Part shown: piece after piece, positions 33,012 to 40,944 of the stretch | Layout: each line of letters begins with the position of its first letter | Position numbering within the stretch: position 1 is the stretch's first letter | Assembly: GCA_017521405.1 (NCBI GenBank) | Contig: JAFXCP010000032.1 | Coordinates: 1 to 61,039 of the forward strand | DNA from: Akkermansia sp. | GTDB lineage: Bacteria; Verrucomicrobiota; Verrucomicrobiia; Verrucomicrobiales; Akkermansiaceae | Length of the DNA stretch: 61,039 bases | Direction: 5' to 3' | Position numbers and translations under genes: made by a program | The notes under the pieces: model-generated | What the model was told of the DNA's origin: nothing | Database searches by the model: none | What the model saw: the letters and a program-made list of their open reading frames with translations, nothing else

Positions 33012-34436
33012 TCACAAAATAGCGCCGGGCACATAGCCCACCCCCTGCGGGAAGCGGGTGGCCAGCTCCTGCACCATCGTGCTAAAAGCATCCACCTGCT
33101 GGGCAGCCATGCCGGTATCCCCGGCATTAGCATCGTAAATCTCCTGTATCTCCTCGCGGGAGAGCGGGAGGCGAGAATCCGCCCCAAGGCGATCCAGCAA
33201 ATCATTCGCGGAGATGCGGCCACTACGCAAATCGTCCGATACTGCCACGGCGTGCTCCTTAATTACCTCATGAGCCGTCTCACGCCCCACGCCGCGCTTC
33301 ACCGCCGCCATCATAATCGTCGTCGTCATCAGGAACGGCAAGTAGCGATTCAGCTCCGTCTGCACCACCGGGGCGTACACACCCATTTGGTCCAGAACGG
33401 TAAGGAAGGTTTCGAACAAGCCATCAGCAGCGAGGAAGGCATCCGGCAGCACGCAACGGCGCACCACGGAGCAGGACACATCGCCCTCATTCCACTGGTC
33501 GCCGATAATGCCGCCAATCATGGTGAGATGCCCCTTCAGGATAGCATGGAAACCATTTACGCGCTCACAAGAGCGGGGATTCTGCTTATGGGGCATAGCA
33601 CTGGAACCGGTTTGCCCCTTGGCAAAACCCTCCGTGCAAAGCTCGTGGCCCACCATAAGGCGCCATGTTTTGCAGAAACTGCTGGGGCCGGAAGCCAAAC
33701 CCACCAAGCCGGAAATAATCTCAAAATCCAGAGAGCGGGGGTATACCTGCCCCACGTTCATCCACTTGGATGCAATGCCGAGGTGGGCGCAAATGCGTTC
33801 CTCCAGCTCCCGCACTGTTTCCGGGTTCTTGCCGAAGAGGGAGAGCTGGTCCAGCTGGGTACCCACGGCTCCCTTAAGCCCGCGCACGCGGTAGCGCTCC
33901 ATCATGCTCACCCAAGCCCATGTCCAATGCACAATCTCCTCGCCGAACATGGAAATGCGCTTGCCCATCGTTGTGGCCTGTGCTGCCACATTGTGCGTGC
34001 GGGCGGCAAACACCATATCCCGCCAGCTCTGGGCTGCGCGGGACATGCGATCCAGCACTGCCACAGCCTTATCGCGGATAATCTGCATAGCGCGCCATAT
34101 TTGCAGCTGCTCCACATTTTCCGTCAAATCGCGGCTCGTCATCCCCTTATGGATGTGCTGGTGGCCGGCCAAATCGCAAAACTCTTCGATACGAGCCTTC
34201 ACATCGTGCCGAGTGATGCGTTCGCGAGCGTTAATCGAATCCACATCCACCCGGTTTTTTACCTCTTCGTAAGCATCGATAGCCTCTTGGGGAATATCCA
34301 GCCCAAGGTCCTTCTGCGCCTTCATCACGGCAATCCAGAACTCGCGTTCCAACACAATGCGGCCCTCGGCGGACCAGATGTCTTTCATCGCACCGGAGGC
34401 ATAACGTCCGGCCAGCACATTCGGAATAGCATTCAT
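33012..34436 (-). CDS. purB: adenylosuccinate lyase
   Basis: 474 residues from MNAIPNVLAGRYAS (34436); the upstream in-frame ATG adds 24 unlikely residues. The enzyme releases fumarate from SAICAR and adenylosuccinate in purine synthesis. Markers are GMTSRDLTENVEQL (about residue 97) and the superfamily signature SSAMPHKQNPRSCE (about 269), with the catalytic Ser loop. The length and NPRSCERVNG wording resemble the eukaryotic-like PurB subgroup. The GH gene follows after 22 bp. Confidence 0.95.
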   Translation of the reverse strand: MNAIPNVLAGRYASGAMKDIWSAEGRIVLEREFWIAVMKAQKDLGLDIPQEAIDAYEEVKNRVDVDSINARERITRHDVKARIEEFCDLAGHQHIHKGMTSRDLTENVEQLQIWRAMQIIRDKAVAVLDRMSRAAQSWRDMVFAARTHNVAAQATTMGKRISMFGEEIVHWTWAWVSMMERYRVRGLKGAVGTQLDQLSLFGKNPETVRELEERICAHLGIASKWMNVGQVYPRSLDFEIISGLVGLASGPSSFCKTWRLMVGHELCTEGFAKGQTGSSAMPHKQNPRSCERVNGFHAILKGHLTMIGGIIGDQWNEGDVSCSVVRRCVLPDAFLAADGLFETFLTVLDQMGVYAPVVQTELNRYLPFLMTTTIMMAAVKRGVGRETAHEVIKEHAVAVSDDLRSGRISANDLLDRLGADSRLPLSREEIQEIYDANAGDTGMAAQQVDAFSTMVQELATRFPQGVGYVPGAIL

Positions 34437-34561
34437 GAGCGTATGTACGTATTGTGTAGAATGGATAAGAGTATAATATGGCAGAATAACCGCCACGCAG
34501 CTTAGCATCTATCCCCGCCCATGGCAAGTGCAAAGTATGTGTGCCCCCTCCCCCGGCAGCG

Positions 34562-34613
34562 GTATAGCGAAATATAGCACCATATAAGAGAAATACGCTA
34601 TATTTCGCTATAC
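34562..34613. repeat. 17-bp perfect inverted repeat between purB and the symporter
   Basis: Arms GTATAGCGAAATATAGC (34562-34578) and its exact complement (34597-34613) flank an 18-bp AT-rich loop. No T-run suited to termination follows. It lies in the 277-bp gap between divergent genes, 100 bp before the symporter ATG, and resembles a paired operator. Confidence 0.75.
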
Positions 34614-34675
34614 AAGATACACATTGTGGGGGGAAACGGGAAAAGCGGCGGGGAGGCACACTCACTCTTTTCTGC

Positions 34676-34704
34676 TTGAATTTCAGGGGGCAGTATATTA
34701 AACT
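34676..34704 (+). promoter_or_regulatory. symporter promoter
   Basis: TTGAAT (34676-34681), 17 bp, TAAACT (34699-34704), nine bases before the ATG at 34714. Confidence 0.5.
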
Positions 34705-34713
34705 TCTTCTGTT

Positions 34714-36105
34714 ATGTTAGATGCCATAGATGCCTTTTTGAGTGCGAGCTGTGATTTTTTGTGGGGTTATATCCTCCTTTTCTGCTTGCTGGGCACACAC
34801 TTGTACCTTACCTTCATTCTGCGTTTTCCGCAGCGCCACCTGCTGCAAGCCATGCGGTACTATTTTAGCCGGAACGATGGGCACGGCGGCGGGCACATCT
34901 CCCATTTCTCCTCCCTCATGGTATCCTTGGCAGCTAATGTGGGCACGGGAAACATCATCGGCGTGGCGGTAGCCGTAACTGCGGGCGGTCCCGGAGCGGT
35001 GCTTTGGTGTACTCTTACCGGCGTACTGGGCATGGCCACACGTTATGCGGAGGCGCTGCTTGCCATTCGCTACCGCCGACTGGATGCACGGGGTAATATC
35101 GTGGGGGGGCCCATGTATGCATTGGAGTATGGGCTGCGCTGCAAATGGCTGGCGGTCATCTTCGCGTTGCTTACGGCCGTGGCCGCCTTCGGCATCGGCA
35201 ATATCACGCAGGCAAACGCCATCTCCATGGTGCTGCAAAGTAGTGCCTTGAGCATACCCGGCTGGGTAACGGGTAGCGTTACCTCCCTGCTGGTGGGGCT
35301 GGTGCTGCTCGGGGGGTTAAAAGGCATCTCGCGCGTATGCACTGCTTTTGTACCCAGTATGTCCGTGGTGTACATTGTGGGCTGCGGGCTGGTGCTGGCC
35401 ATCCATGCGGAGTATATTCTGCCTGCGCTGGAAACGATTTTCCGCTGCGCCTTTACCGGGCAAGCGGCCGCCGGTGGTGCCGTGGGTTCTGCACTTATGC
35501 TGGCCATGCAGAACGGCGTGAAACGCGGGTTGTTCTCGAACGAGGCCGGTATGGGTTCCTCCCCCATCATCTCCGCCCCTGCCCGCACGCCGAACACCGT
35601 GCAGCAGGCGCTTGTGGCTTCCACCGGCCCCTTCTGGGATACCGTTGTCATCTGCACCCTCACGGGTGTGGTTCTCACCATTTGCATGACGGCCCACCCG
35701 GAAATGGTTACCATGGGAGATGGCGAGCTGCTCACCTACCGTGCCTTCGGCACCATTGGCAGCCTGGGCAGCTTGCTGCTCACCATTAGTTTGGCCACAT
35801 TTGTACTTTCCACGCTGCTGGGCTGGTCGTACTTTGGCGAGCGTGCCTTGGAGTATTTGGGCGGGCAGCGCCTTATTACCCCGTACCGTGCCTTGTGGGT
35901 GGTGGCCACTTTTGTGGGTTGCATTATTCCCCGCAGTTCCATTGTGTGGAACTTTGCGGACTGCGCGAATGCGCTGATGGCGCTGCCCAATCTTATCTGC
36001 CTTGTGGGGCTCACTCCCGTGCTGCTGGCGGAAACGCGCCACTATCTCTGGCAGAATCGCCTCGATGAGAAAGACCCCACCCTTGTGGACCCCCAGGAGC
36101 ATTAA
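34714..36105 (+). CDS. sodium:alanine/glycine symporter (AGCS family)
   Basis: 463 residues with about ten membrane helices. The family signature occurs at NVGTGNIIGVAVAVTAGGPGAVLW (about residues 76-99), with FSNEAGMGSSPIISAPART (about 275-293) and a GNITQANAIS segment. It imports alanine or glycine with Na+. Divergent from purB, it shares the gap holding the 17-bp inverted repeat, which could control it. Confidence 0.95.
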   Translation: MLDAIDAFLSASCDFLWGYILLFCLLGTHLYLTFILRFPQRHLLQAMRYYFSRNDGHGGGHISHFSSLMVSLAANVGTGNIIGVAVAVTAGGPGAVLWCTLTGVLGMATRYAEALLAIRYRRLDARGNIVGGPMYALEYGLRCKWLAVIFALLTAVAAFGIGNITQANAISMVLQSSALSIPGWVTGSVTSLLVGLVLLGGLKGISRVCTAFVPSMSVVYIVGCGLVLAIHAEYILPALETIFRCAFTGQAAAGGAVGSALMLAMQNGVKRGLFSNEAGMGSSPIISAPARTPNTVQQALVASTGPFWDTVVICTLTGVVLTICMTAHPEMVTMGDGELLTYRAFGTIGSLGSLLLTISLATFVLSTLLGWSYFGERALEYLGGQRLITPYRALWVVATFVGCIIPRSSIVWNFADCANALMALPNLICLVGLTPVLLAETRHYLWQNRLDEKDPTLVDPQEH

Positions 36106-36263
36106 TTTTCCCTTCGCAACTAACGGTCAGAATTTTTCTTTGAACACATGCAGCCTCCCATGCATCCATACTTCATCAGTTCTTCCGGTTCCCGGTGAGG
36201 GAGAGAGCGCCGGAAACCACCCAAAGGAAGGACTGAGTTTCATAGGTAGTAAGTTGGGGCGGC

Positions 36264-36300
36264 AGTAGGCGAGAGCTTGCTGCCGCCTTACTTTTGTGCG
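36264..36300 (+). terminator. probable terminator of the symporter gene
   Basis: A GGCGGCAG...CTGCCGCC stem is followed by TTACTTTTG. The rest of the 36106-36310 gap has a TTCCGG/CCGGAA stem (about 36181-36213) whose role I cannot assign. Confidence 0.55.
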
Positions 36301-36306
36301 TGGAGG

Positions 36307-36345
36307 AAAGAAAAACCGCTGCACCCGACAAGGGATACAGCGGTT
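36307..36345 (-). terminator. Rho-independent terminator of rpsB-tsf
   Basis: Arms AACCGCTG and CAGCGGTT at the outer ends of 36313-36345. On the minus strand the stem is followed by TTTCTTTCC. It is placed 24 bp after the tsf stop. Confidence 0.8.
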
Positions 36346-36368
36346 CTCGAGCTTACGTTTTTTTGTGA

Positions 36369-37235
36369 TTAAGCTCCCAGCTGGAAACGCTGGAAGGATA
36401 CCACGGTGATGGTGTCGCCCAGCTTTTTACCCATATCGGCCACGAGCTTCTCCACGGAGATGGAGGGGTCCTTAACGAACTCCTGGCTCAGCAGGCAGCT
36501 CTGCTTGTACAGGGCCTTGAGCTTGCCGGGAAGAATCTTCTCCAGCAGGTGCTCCGGCTTGCCCTCGGCGATGAGCTGTGCCTTGGCGATTTCCTGCTCC
36601 TCGGCCACGAAGGCGGGATCCAGGGAGGAGGAGTCCACACTCTTGGGAGCGCAAGCGGCAATGTGAAGGGTAATGTCCTTGCAGAGGGCCACGAAGTCCT
36701 CGGCAGTGGCGGTGGCGGCGTTGCCGCAAGCCACTTCCAGCAGCACGCCCACCTTGCCACCCATGTGGATGTAGGAGGTAACGCTGCCTTCGCCAGCCAG
36801 TGTGTAGCGGCCGAACTTGCGGAGTTTCATGTTCTCACCAATGGCGGCACACTGTTCTGCGATGTACTTCTCCACGGTGGTACCATTCATGGGAACGTTG
36901 AGCGCGTCCTCCAGAGTGGTGGCGGCAGAAGCCTTGAGGGCGGCACCCACCTCGGCCACGAGGGCGCGGAACTTGTCGCCCTTGGAGCAGAAGTCCGTTT
37001 CGCAGTTAATTTCGTAAATGATGCCGTCCTTGCCTTCCACCACGGTGGCGACCACGCCTTCCTTGGCGTCGCGGTCGGCCTTCTTGGCGGCCTTGGCAAT
37101 GCCCTTCTCGCGAAGGTACTTCACGGCTTCATCCATGTTGCCGTCGCACTCGATGAGTGCATTTTTGCAATCCATCATGCCGGCGTCAGTCTTGGCGCGC
37201 AGCTCCTTAACCATAGCGGCGGTAATTTCAGCCAT
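36369..37235 (-). CDS. tsf: translation elongation factor Ts
   Basis: 288 residues; the nucleotide-exchange factor for EF-Tu. The N-terminal UBA-like domain has VKELRAKTDAGMMDCKNAL, followed by the coiled region KYLREKGIAKAAKKADRDAKEG and the first core signature YEINCETDFCSKGD. The usual IHMGGKVGVLLEV strand and HIAACAP helix are present. It follows rpsB with a 31-bp gap, as in most bacteria, and ends at a terminator. Confidence 0.97.
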   Translation of the reverse strand: MAEITAAMVKELRAKTDAGMMDCKNALIECDGNMDEAVKYLREKGIAKAAKKADRDAKEGVVATVVEGKDGIIYEINCETDFCSKGDKFRALVAEVGAALKASAATTLEDALNVPMNGTTVEKYIAEQCAAIGENMKLRKFGRYTLAGEGSVTSYIHMGGKVGVLLEVACGNAATATAEDFVALCKDITLHIAACAPKSVDSSSLDPAFVAEEQEIAKAQLIAEGKPEHLLEKILPGKLKALYKQSCLLSQEFVKDPSISVEKLVADMGKKLGDTITVVSFQRFQLGA

Positions 37236-37266
37236 TGTTTTGCTATTTGAGTAAGGGGGTTAAAAA

Positions 37267-37947
37267 TTAGGGCTTGGTCTTGTTGATAGCTTCCACCAGC
37301 ACGGAAAGGATGAGGCGGATGGAGCGCACGGCATCGTCGTTGCCGGGGATGGGGAAATCCACGGTGTCGGGGTCGGCGTTGCTATCGGTAAGTACGATGA
37401 CGGGGATACCCAGGATGTGAGCCTCGCGGATGGCGATGTCCTCGTGGTCAGCACCGATGGCAATCATCACATCGGGAGCGCCGCCCATGGTGCGGATACC
37501 CTGAAGGTTGCGCTGGAGCTTCTCGCGCTCGCGGGCAAGAGCGGCAAGTTCCTTCTTGGACATGCTCTTGTACTCCGGCTGCTTATCGAGGTTCTCGAGG
37601 TAGTCGAGGCGGGAGATGCTCTTCTTAATGGTGGTCATGTTGGTGAGCATACCACCGAGCCAGCGGAAGTTCACATAGTACTGACCGGTAGCCTCGGCGG
37701 CGTCCTTCACGGCTTCCTGAGCCTGACGCTTGCAGCCCACGAAGAGAATCTTCTTGTTCTTGGCAGCGAGGTCGCTAAGGAAGGCGCAAGCCTTATCCAA
37801 GCACTTTTCAGTTTCTTCGAGGTTGATGATGTGGATGCCATTCTTCTGGGTAAGAATGTACTTCTTCATGTTGGGGTGCCACTTGCGGGTCTGGTGCCCA
37901 AAGTGTACACCGGCTTCCACCATCTTGGTAACGAGTTCGTTAATCAT
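37267..37947 (-). CDS. rpsB: 30S ribosomal protein uS2
   Basis: 226 residues from MINELVTKMVEAGVHFGHQTRKWHP; the frame is open 48 codons upstream, but only this ATG gives the conserved N-terminus. Other markers are FVGCKRQAQEAVKDAAEATG, NFRWLGGMLTN, and IPVIVLTDSNADPDTVDFPIPGNDDA. It docks bS1 to the small subunit. It is in an operon with tsf. Confidence 0.97.
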   Translation of the reverse strand: MINELVTKMVEAGVHFGHQTRKWHPNMKKYILTQKNGIHIINLEETEKCLDKACAFLSDLAAKNKKILFVGCKRQAQEAVKDAAEATGQYYVNFRWLGGMLTNMTTIKKSISRLDYLENLDKQPEYKSMSKKELAALAREREKLQRNLQGIRTMGGAPDVMIAIGADHEDIAIREAHILGIPVIVLTDSNADPDTVDFPIPGNDDAVRSIRLILSVLVEAINKTKP

Positions 37948-38113
37948 TGTGTATATATATGTTGTGTGGAACCTTATGGCAGGAACCACTGGTTTTTGGA
38001 AGGTGCTGCGCTTACGCCCCCAGCCCTCCGTTGTTGGTATTGCAGCATCAGCGGGGACGGGGAGGATACTCCCAACTCCGCTGAATGTCAATCAAATTCA
38101 CGCGAAAACGTAT

Positions 38114-38407
38114 TTATTTTTTACCGGCCATGCGTGCGGCAAGCACAAGGTAGGTAAGGAGTTTGGGGGTATCTGCCAAAAGGCGGCTAATGGCGGGGGG
38201 GAAAGGTAAGGCGCTGATGGCATCGGCCTTGATAGCGGTGCCGGTTTTCATGGCCTCTGTAACGAGTTTTTGGATGATGGCCACGGCTTCCTTATCGGCA
38301 AGGAGGATTTCCAATTCCTGCTTAATGCCTTCCGGGCAGTTAGCACGCAGGTTGGAGATGACTTTGTTTCGGATGGCAACGGCAGCAAGGTTTTGGAGGA
38401 GTCCCAT
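38114..38407 (-). CDS. small helical protein of unknown function
   Basis: 97 residues, with no signal peptide and no recognised family. It opens MGLLQNLAAVAIRNKVISNL and is predicted mostly helical, with one Cys. It follows the uracil-DNA glycosylase gene on the same strand after a 62-bp gap that holds a TATAAT-like -10 (about 38435-38440), so it may have its own promoter. Confidence 0.6.
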   Translation of the reverse strand: MGLLQNLAAVAIRNKVISNLRANCPEGIKQELEILLADKEAVAIIQKLVTEAMKTGTAIKADAISALPFPPAISRLLADTPKLLTYLVLAARMAGKK

Positions 38408-38469
38408 GGTAATAAAAAGGAGTTAGTGTGTTTATTATAAGTATTTTTGGGGCATTTGTAAATAAAAAT

Positions 38470-39390
38470 TCATTTTTTGGGGAGGAAGAAACCCCGCTGT
38501 TTCTCAGAGATGGGGAGCTGTGCCATTTCCATCACGCGGAGCATTTCTTCCCACAGGCGGCGGCGCTCTGCCAAATCACTGGTGCGGAGGAGGTAAGAGG
38601 GATGGTGGGTAACGATGACGGGAATATCCCGATAGTGCCCATGCTGCTCCTGATAAGCGGCCAGAGGCAGGTTTCCCCGCTGCAAAAGTCCGCGCGCGGC
38701 GATGACACCCAATGCAACGATGACGCGTGGATGAACAAGGCGGATTTCGAAATCCAACACGGGGAGGCTCATGCGTATCTCGCGTTCGGTAGGGGGGCGG
38801 GTGTTCAGGGTTTGGCGGGGCTGTGCCGGGCGGAATTTGAGGAGTTGGGTAAGATAAACCTCCCGGCGGGTAAGCCCCATGGCTTTAAGCATGCCATCCA
38901 ACTTACCGCCGGCTTCCCCACAGAAGGGGAGGCCCTGTTTCTCGTCCGCATAGCCGGGAGCATCCCCCACAAACATGATGGAGGCGCGGATGTTCCCCTG
39001 GGGGAGGATGGCTTTTTCCCGCAGGGTGCCGAGGCTGCGAAGGGGCTCCCATGTGGGCAGCAGGCGCTGCATGTTTTGCCATGCAGCTTCCGGGTTCTCT
39101 CCGCCGGGGCGGAAGAAGGGTATTTCCTCCTGCTCTGTTTCCGGGGGAATGGCAGGGCTATCCGCTTCCACGCGCAGGCTGCTGAAGGCGACGGCAGGGG
39201 CTGCTTTTTCTTGGGCGGAGGCCTGAGGGGCAGCAGGCAGCGGGGGCAATACGGTGCTGCCGCGCCGGGCGGCCAGCATCCAGCTGCGGAGGATGGTGCG
39301 GGCTTCCTCGTCCACAGGCAGCCGCTGCACCCCCTGCTCCTGCAAGGCGTGCAGGTACTCCAGCACCATGCTGCGTAAGCTGCTACTCAT
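38470..39390 (-). CDS. uracil-DNA glycosylase superfamily protein lacking Fe-S cysteines
   Basis: 306 residues. The N-terminal 110 residues are a low-complexity Ala/Pro/Glu region. The core carries family-4-type motifs: FVGDAPGYADEKQGLPFCGEAGGKLD (motif A region), LLKFRPAQPR, and HHPSYLLR (motif B). Family 4 normally has four Cys ligands for a 4Fe-4S cluster, including the Cys of KCRPP. Here that residue is Phe and only one Cys remains in the core. The protein should remove uracil from DNA, but as a cluster-free variant. Confidence 0.82.
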   Translation of the reverse strand: MSSSLRSMVLEYLHALQEQGVQRLPVDEEARTILRSWMLAARRGSTVLPPLPAAPQASAQEKAAPAVAFSSLRVEADSPAIPPETEQEEIPFFRPGGENPEAAWQNMQRLLPTWEPLRSLGTLREKAILPQGNIRASIMFVGDAPGYADEKQGLPFCGEAGGKLDGMLKAMGLTRREVYLTQLLKFRPAQPRQTLNTRPPTEREIRMSLPVLDFEIRLVHPRVIVALGVIAARGLLQRGNLPLAAYQEQHGHYRDIPVIVTHHPSYLLRTSDLAERRRLWEEMLRVMEMAQLPISEKQRGFFLPKK

Positions 39391-39471
39391 CGCCGCAAAT
39401 AGTACAATAAGGCGCCCCCGCTGTCAAGCGCAGCGGAGGCGGCGGGAATGGGGAGAGTGCAGGCAGCGGGC

Positions 39472-40908
39472 TTAGTCCTCGAGGGCTTTCATTTCCAGCT
39501 TGCCACTGCAGCCAAACCAGTGGTCGTGTGTGGTGACGCGCAGGCGTACTTCCACACGACCGCGTATGGGACCATCCACTTGGAAGGTGACGTTGCGGGT
39601 AATAGTGTCTTCCTCTGCATCCAGAGGCCGGCCTGCCATGCGCCCATTGATGAAGAGGCGGAAATCGCGAGCATCTAAGCGACCGCCTTGGCTGGGGATG
39701 ATGGAGAATTCATACCGACCGGGGGATTTGACACTGCGAGTCACATCCACGCACCATTCTTTTTCCATGCGGAGTACGTTGTGGCTGTTATCGTAGTATC
39801 CATCGCGGATAACATAGATGTACTCCGGATCCCAATAGCGGCAGAGTTTTTCCGCACCTTTGCCGTATTCGGTTTCGGGGTCAATTTTAACCACGCGGCG
39901 GTAGGTTTGGAGGAGTTTGGTGCGCCAGGCTTCGTCCTTAGTGGTCCAGTATCTCTCTCGGTACACATAAGCAAGACCGGAGAGCCACTGCTGGCGCAGC
40001 TCGCGGTGCATATCTTTGTGCTGTTTTAAGATGTTTCGGATAAATTGCTCCGCCTCGTCAAAGCGGCGGTCGGCACCTTTAAGGGTGGCTTCCGAGCCTT
40101 TACCGCCATTCAGCACAGCGTTAATCTCCTCGTACATACCCATGTGGTCCATGCCATAGAGATAGCGGTAGCCGGTGACGTGGTCCGGGTCTTGCTTGTT
40201 GAGGATGTTGCGCAGCTCGCGGTGGCGCATGGCATCGTGCAGGGAAAGCATGGAAAGAGCTTCCCCGGCGGCAATGGCCGCTTCCGTCCCCTTGGTGCTG
40301 CGGGCGCGCTCCACTAGGGACATAAAGTCCGGCATGCTCTTGAGGGCACGCTCCACACCTTTTTTCATGCCGCTCACGGAGTAAACTCGCTTGCCTCTCC
40401 AGGATGCGAGAAAGGTGCCATCCGGGGCAGAGAGTACAGCGATGGGCAATTCGTAGCAGCCGCCGTAGGAAACCTGTCGCTGGCGGGGATGCTCCCCGGG
40501 CAGGTAACCCAGACGTTCATCAAACTGGCCAATGATGACAGGGAGTTCTTCTTTGGAGAGCTGAATCCAGGTTTGTACGATTTTATCCGTATCGGGCAAC
40601 CAATCAGAGCCATGCCAGATAATGAGGGAGGGTTTGTTCTCCTCCTTAGCTTTCTCCTTCGTAGCGGGGGATTCCGGGAATGGGAGCGGGCTGGCAGCTA
40701 TCTCCGGGGCAGGTTTCTCTGCCGGAGCGGGAACAGCATCTCCCTTGGGCAGAGGAATGGGCACAGGGAGAGGGCTTTCCGCAGGTGCGGTTATCTTCCC
40801 TTTCTTCGCACAGAAACGGGATTCCAACTCCGGGTAGTACAGGTATACTGCCACGCCACCCAGAGAAAGGAGGAAGAGGAAAAAGGTGAATTTCTTCATA
40901 AGTATCAA
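39472..40908 (-). CDS. membrane-anchored or secreted protein of unknown function
   Basis: 478 residues (475 if it starts at MKKF, 40899). One N-terminal hydrophobic segment (about 7-23) is followed by a Pro/Lys linker. The region SLIIWHGSDWLPDTDKIVQTWIQLSKE then resembles a thioredoxin-like fold without a CxxC pair. A helical stretch and a beta-rich C-terminal domain (about 370-478, FRLFINGRMAGRP) like a lectin or jellyroll follow. It lies 36 bp after the 745-residue transglutaminase-like gene, probably in one operon. Confidence 0.6.
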   Translation of the reverse strand: MILMKKFTFFLFLLSLGGVAVYLYYPELESRFCAKKGKITAPAESPLPVPIPLPKGDAVPAPAEKPAPEIAASPLPFPESPATKEKAKEENKPSLIIWHGSDWLPDTDKIVQTWIQLSKEELPVIIGQFDERLGYLPGEHPRQRQVSYGGCYELPIAVLSAPDGTFLASWRGKRVYSVSGMKKGVERALKSMPDFMSLVERARSTKGTEAAIAAGEALSMLSLHDAMRHRELRNILNKQDPDHVTGYRYLYGMDHMGMYEEINAVLNGGKGSEATLKGADRRFDEAEQFIRNILKQHKDMHRELRQQWLSGLAYVYRERYWTTKDEAWRTKLLQTYRRVVKIDPETEYGKGAEKLCRYWDPEYIYVIRDGYYDNSHNVLRMEKEWCVDVTRSVKSPGRYEFSIIPSQGGRLDARDFRLFINGRMAGRPLDAEEDTITRNVTFQVDGPIRGRVEVRLRVTTHDHWFGCSGKLEMKALED

Positions 40909-40944
40909 AAAGGGGGGGATTAGCTTTTCCGGGAATACAAAGCG

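Noticed and set aside
32990-33223. N-terminal extension of the glycosidase-like gene
   Set aside because: It lies entirely within purB coding sequence on the same strand in another frame and lacks any domain.
36170-36250. Glycine-riboswitch-like wording (GGGAGAG, AAAGGA) on the plus strand
   Set aside because: The conserved aptamer core is incomplete and no plus-strand gene lies downstream; the symporter is upstream of it.
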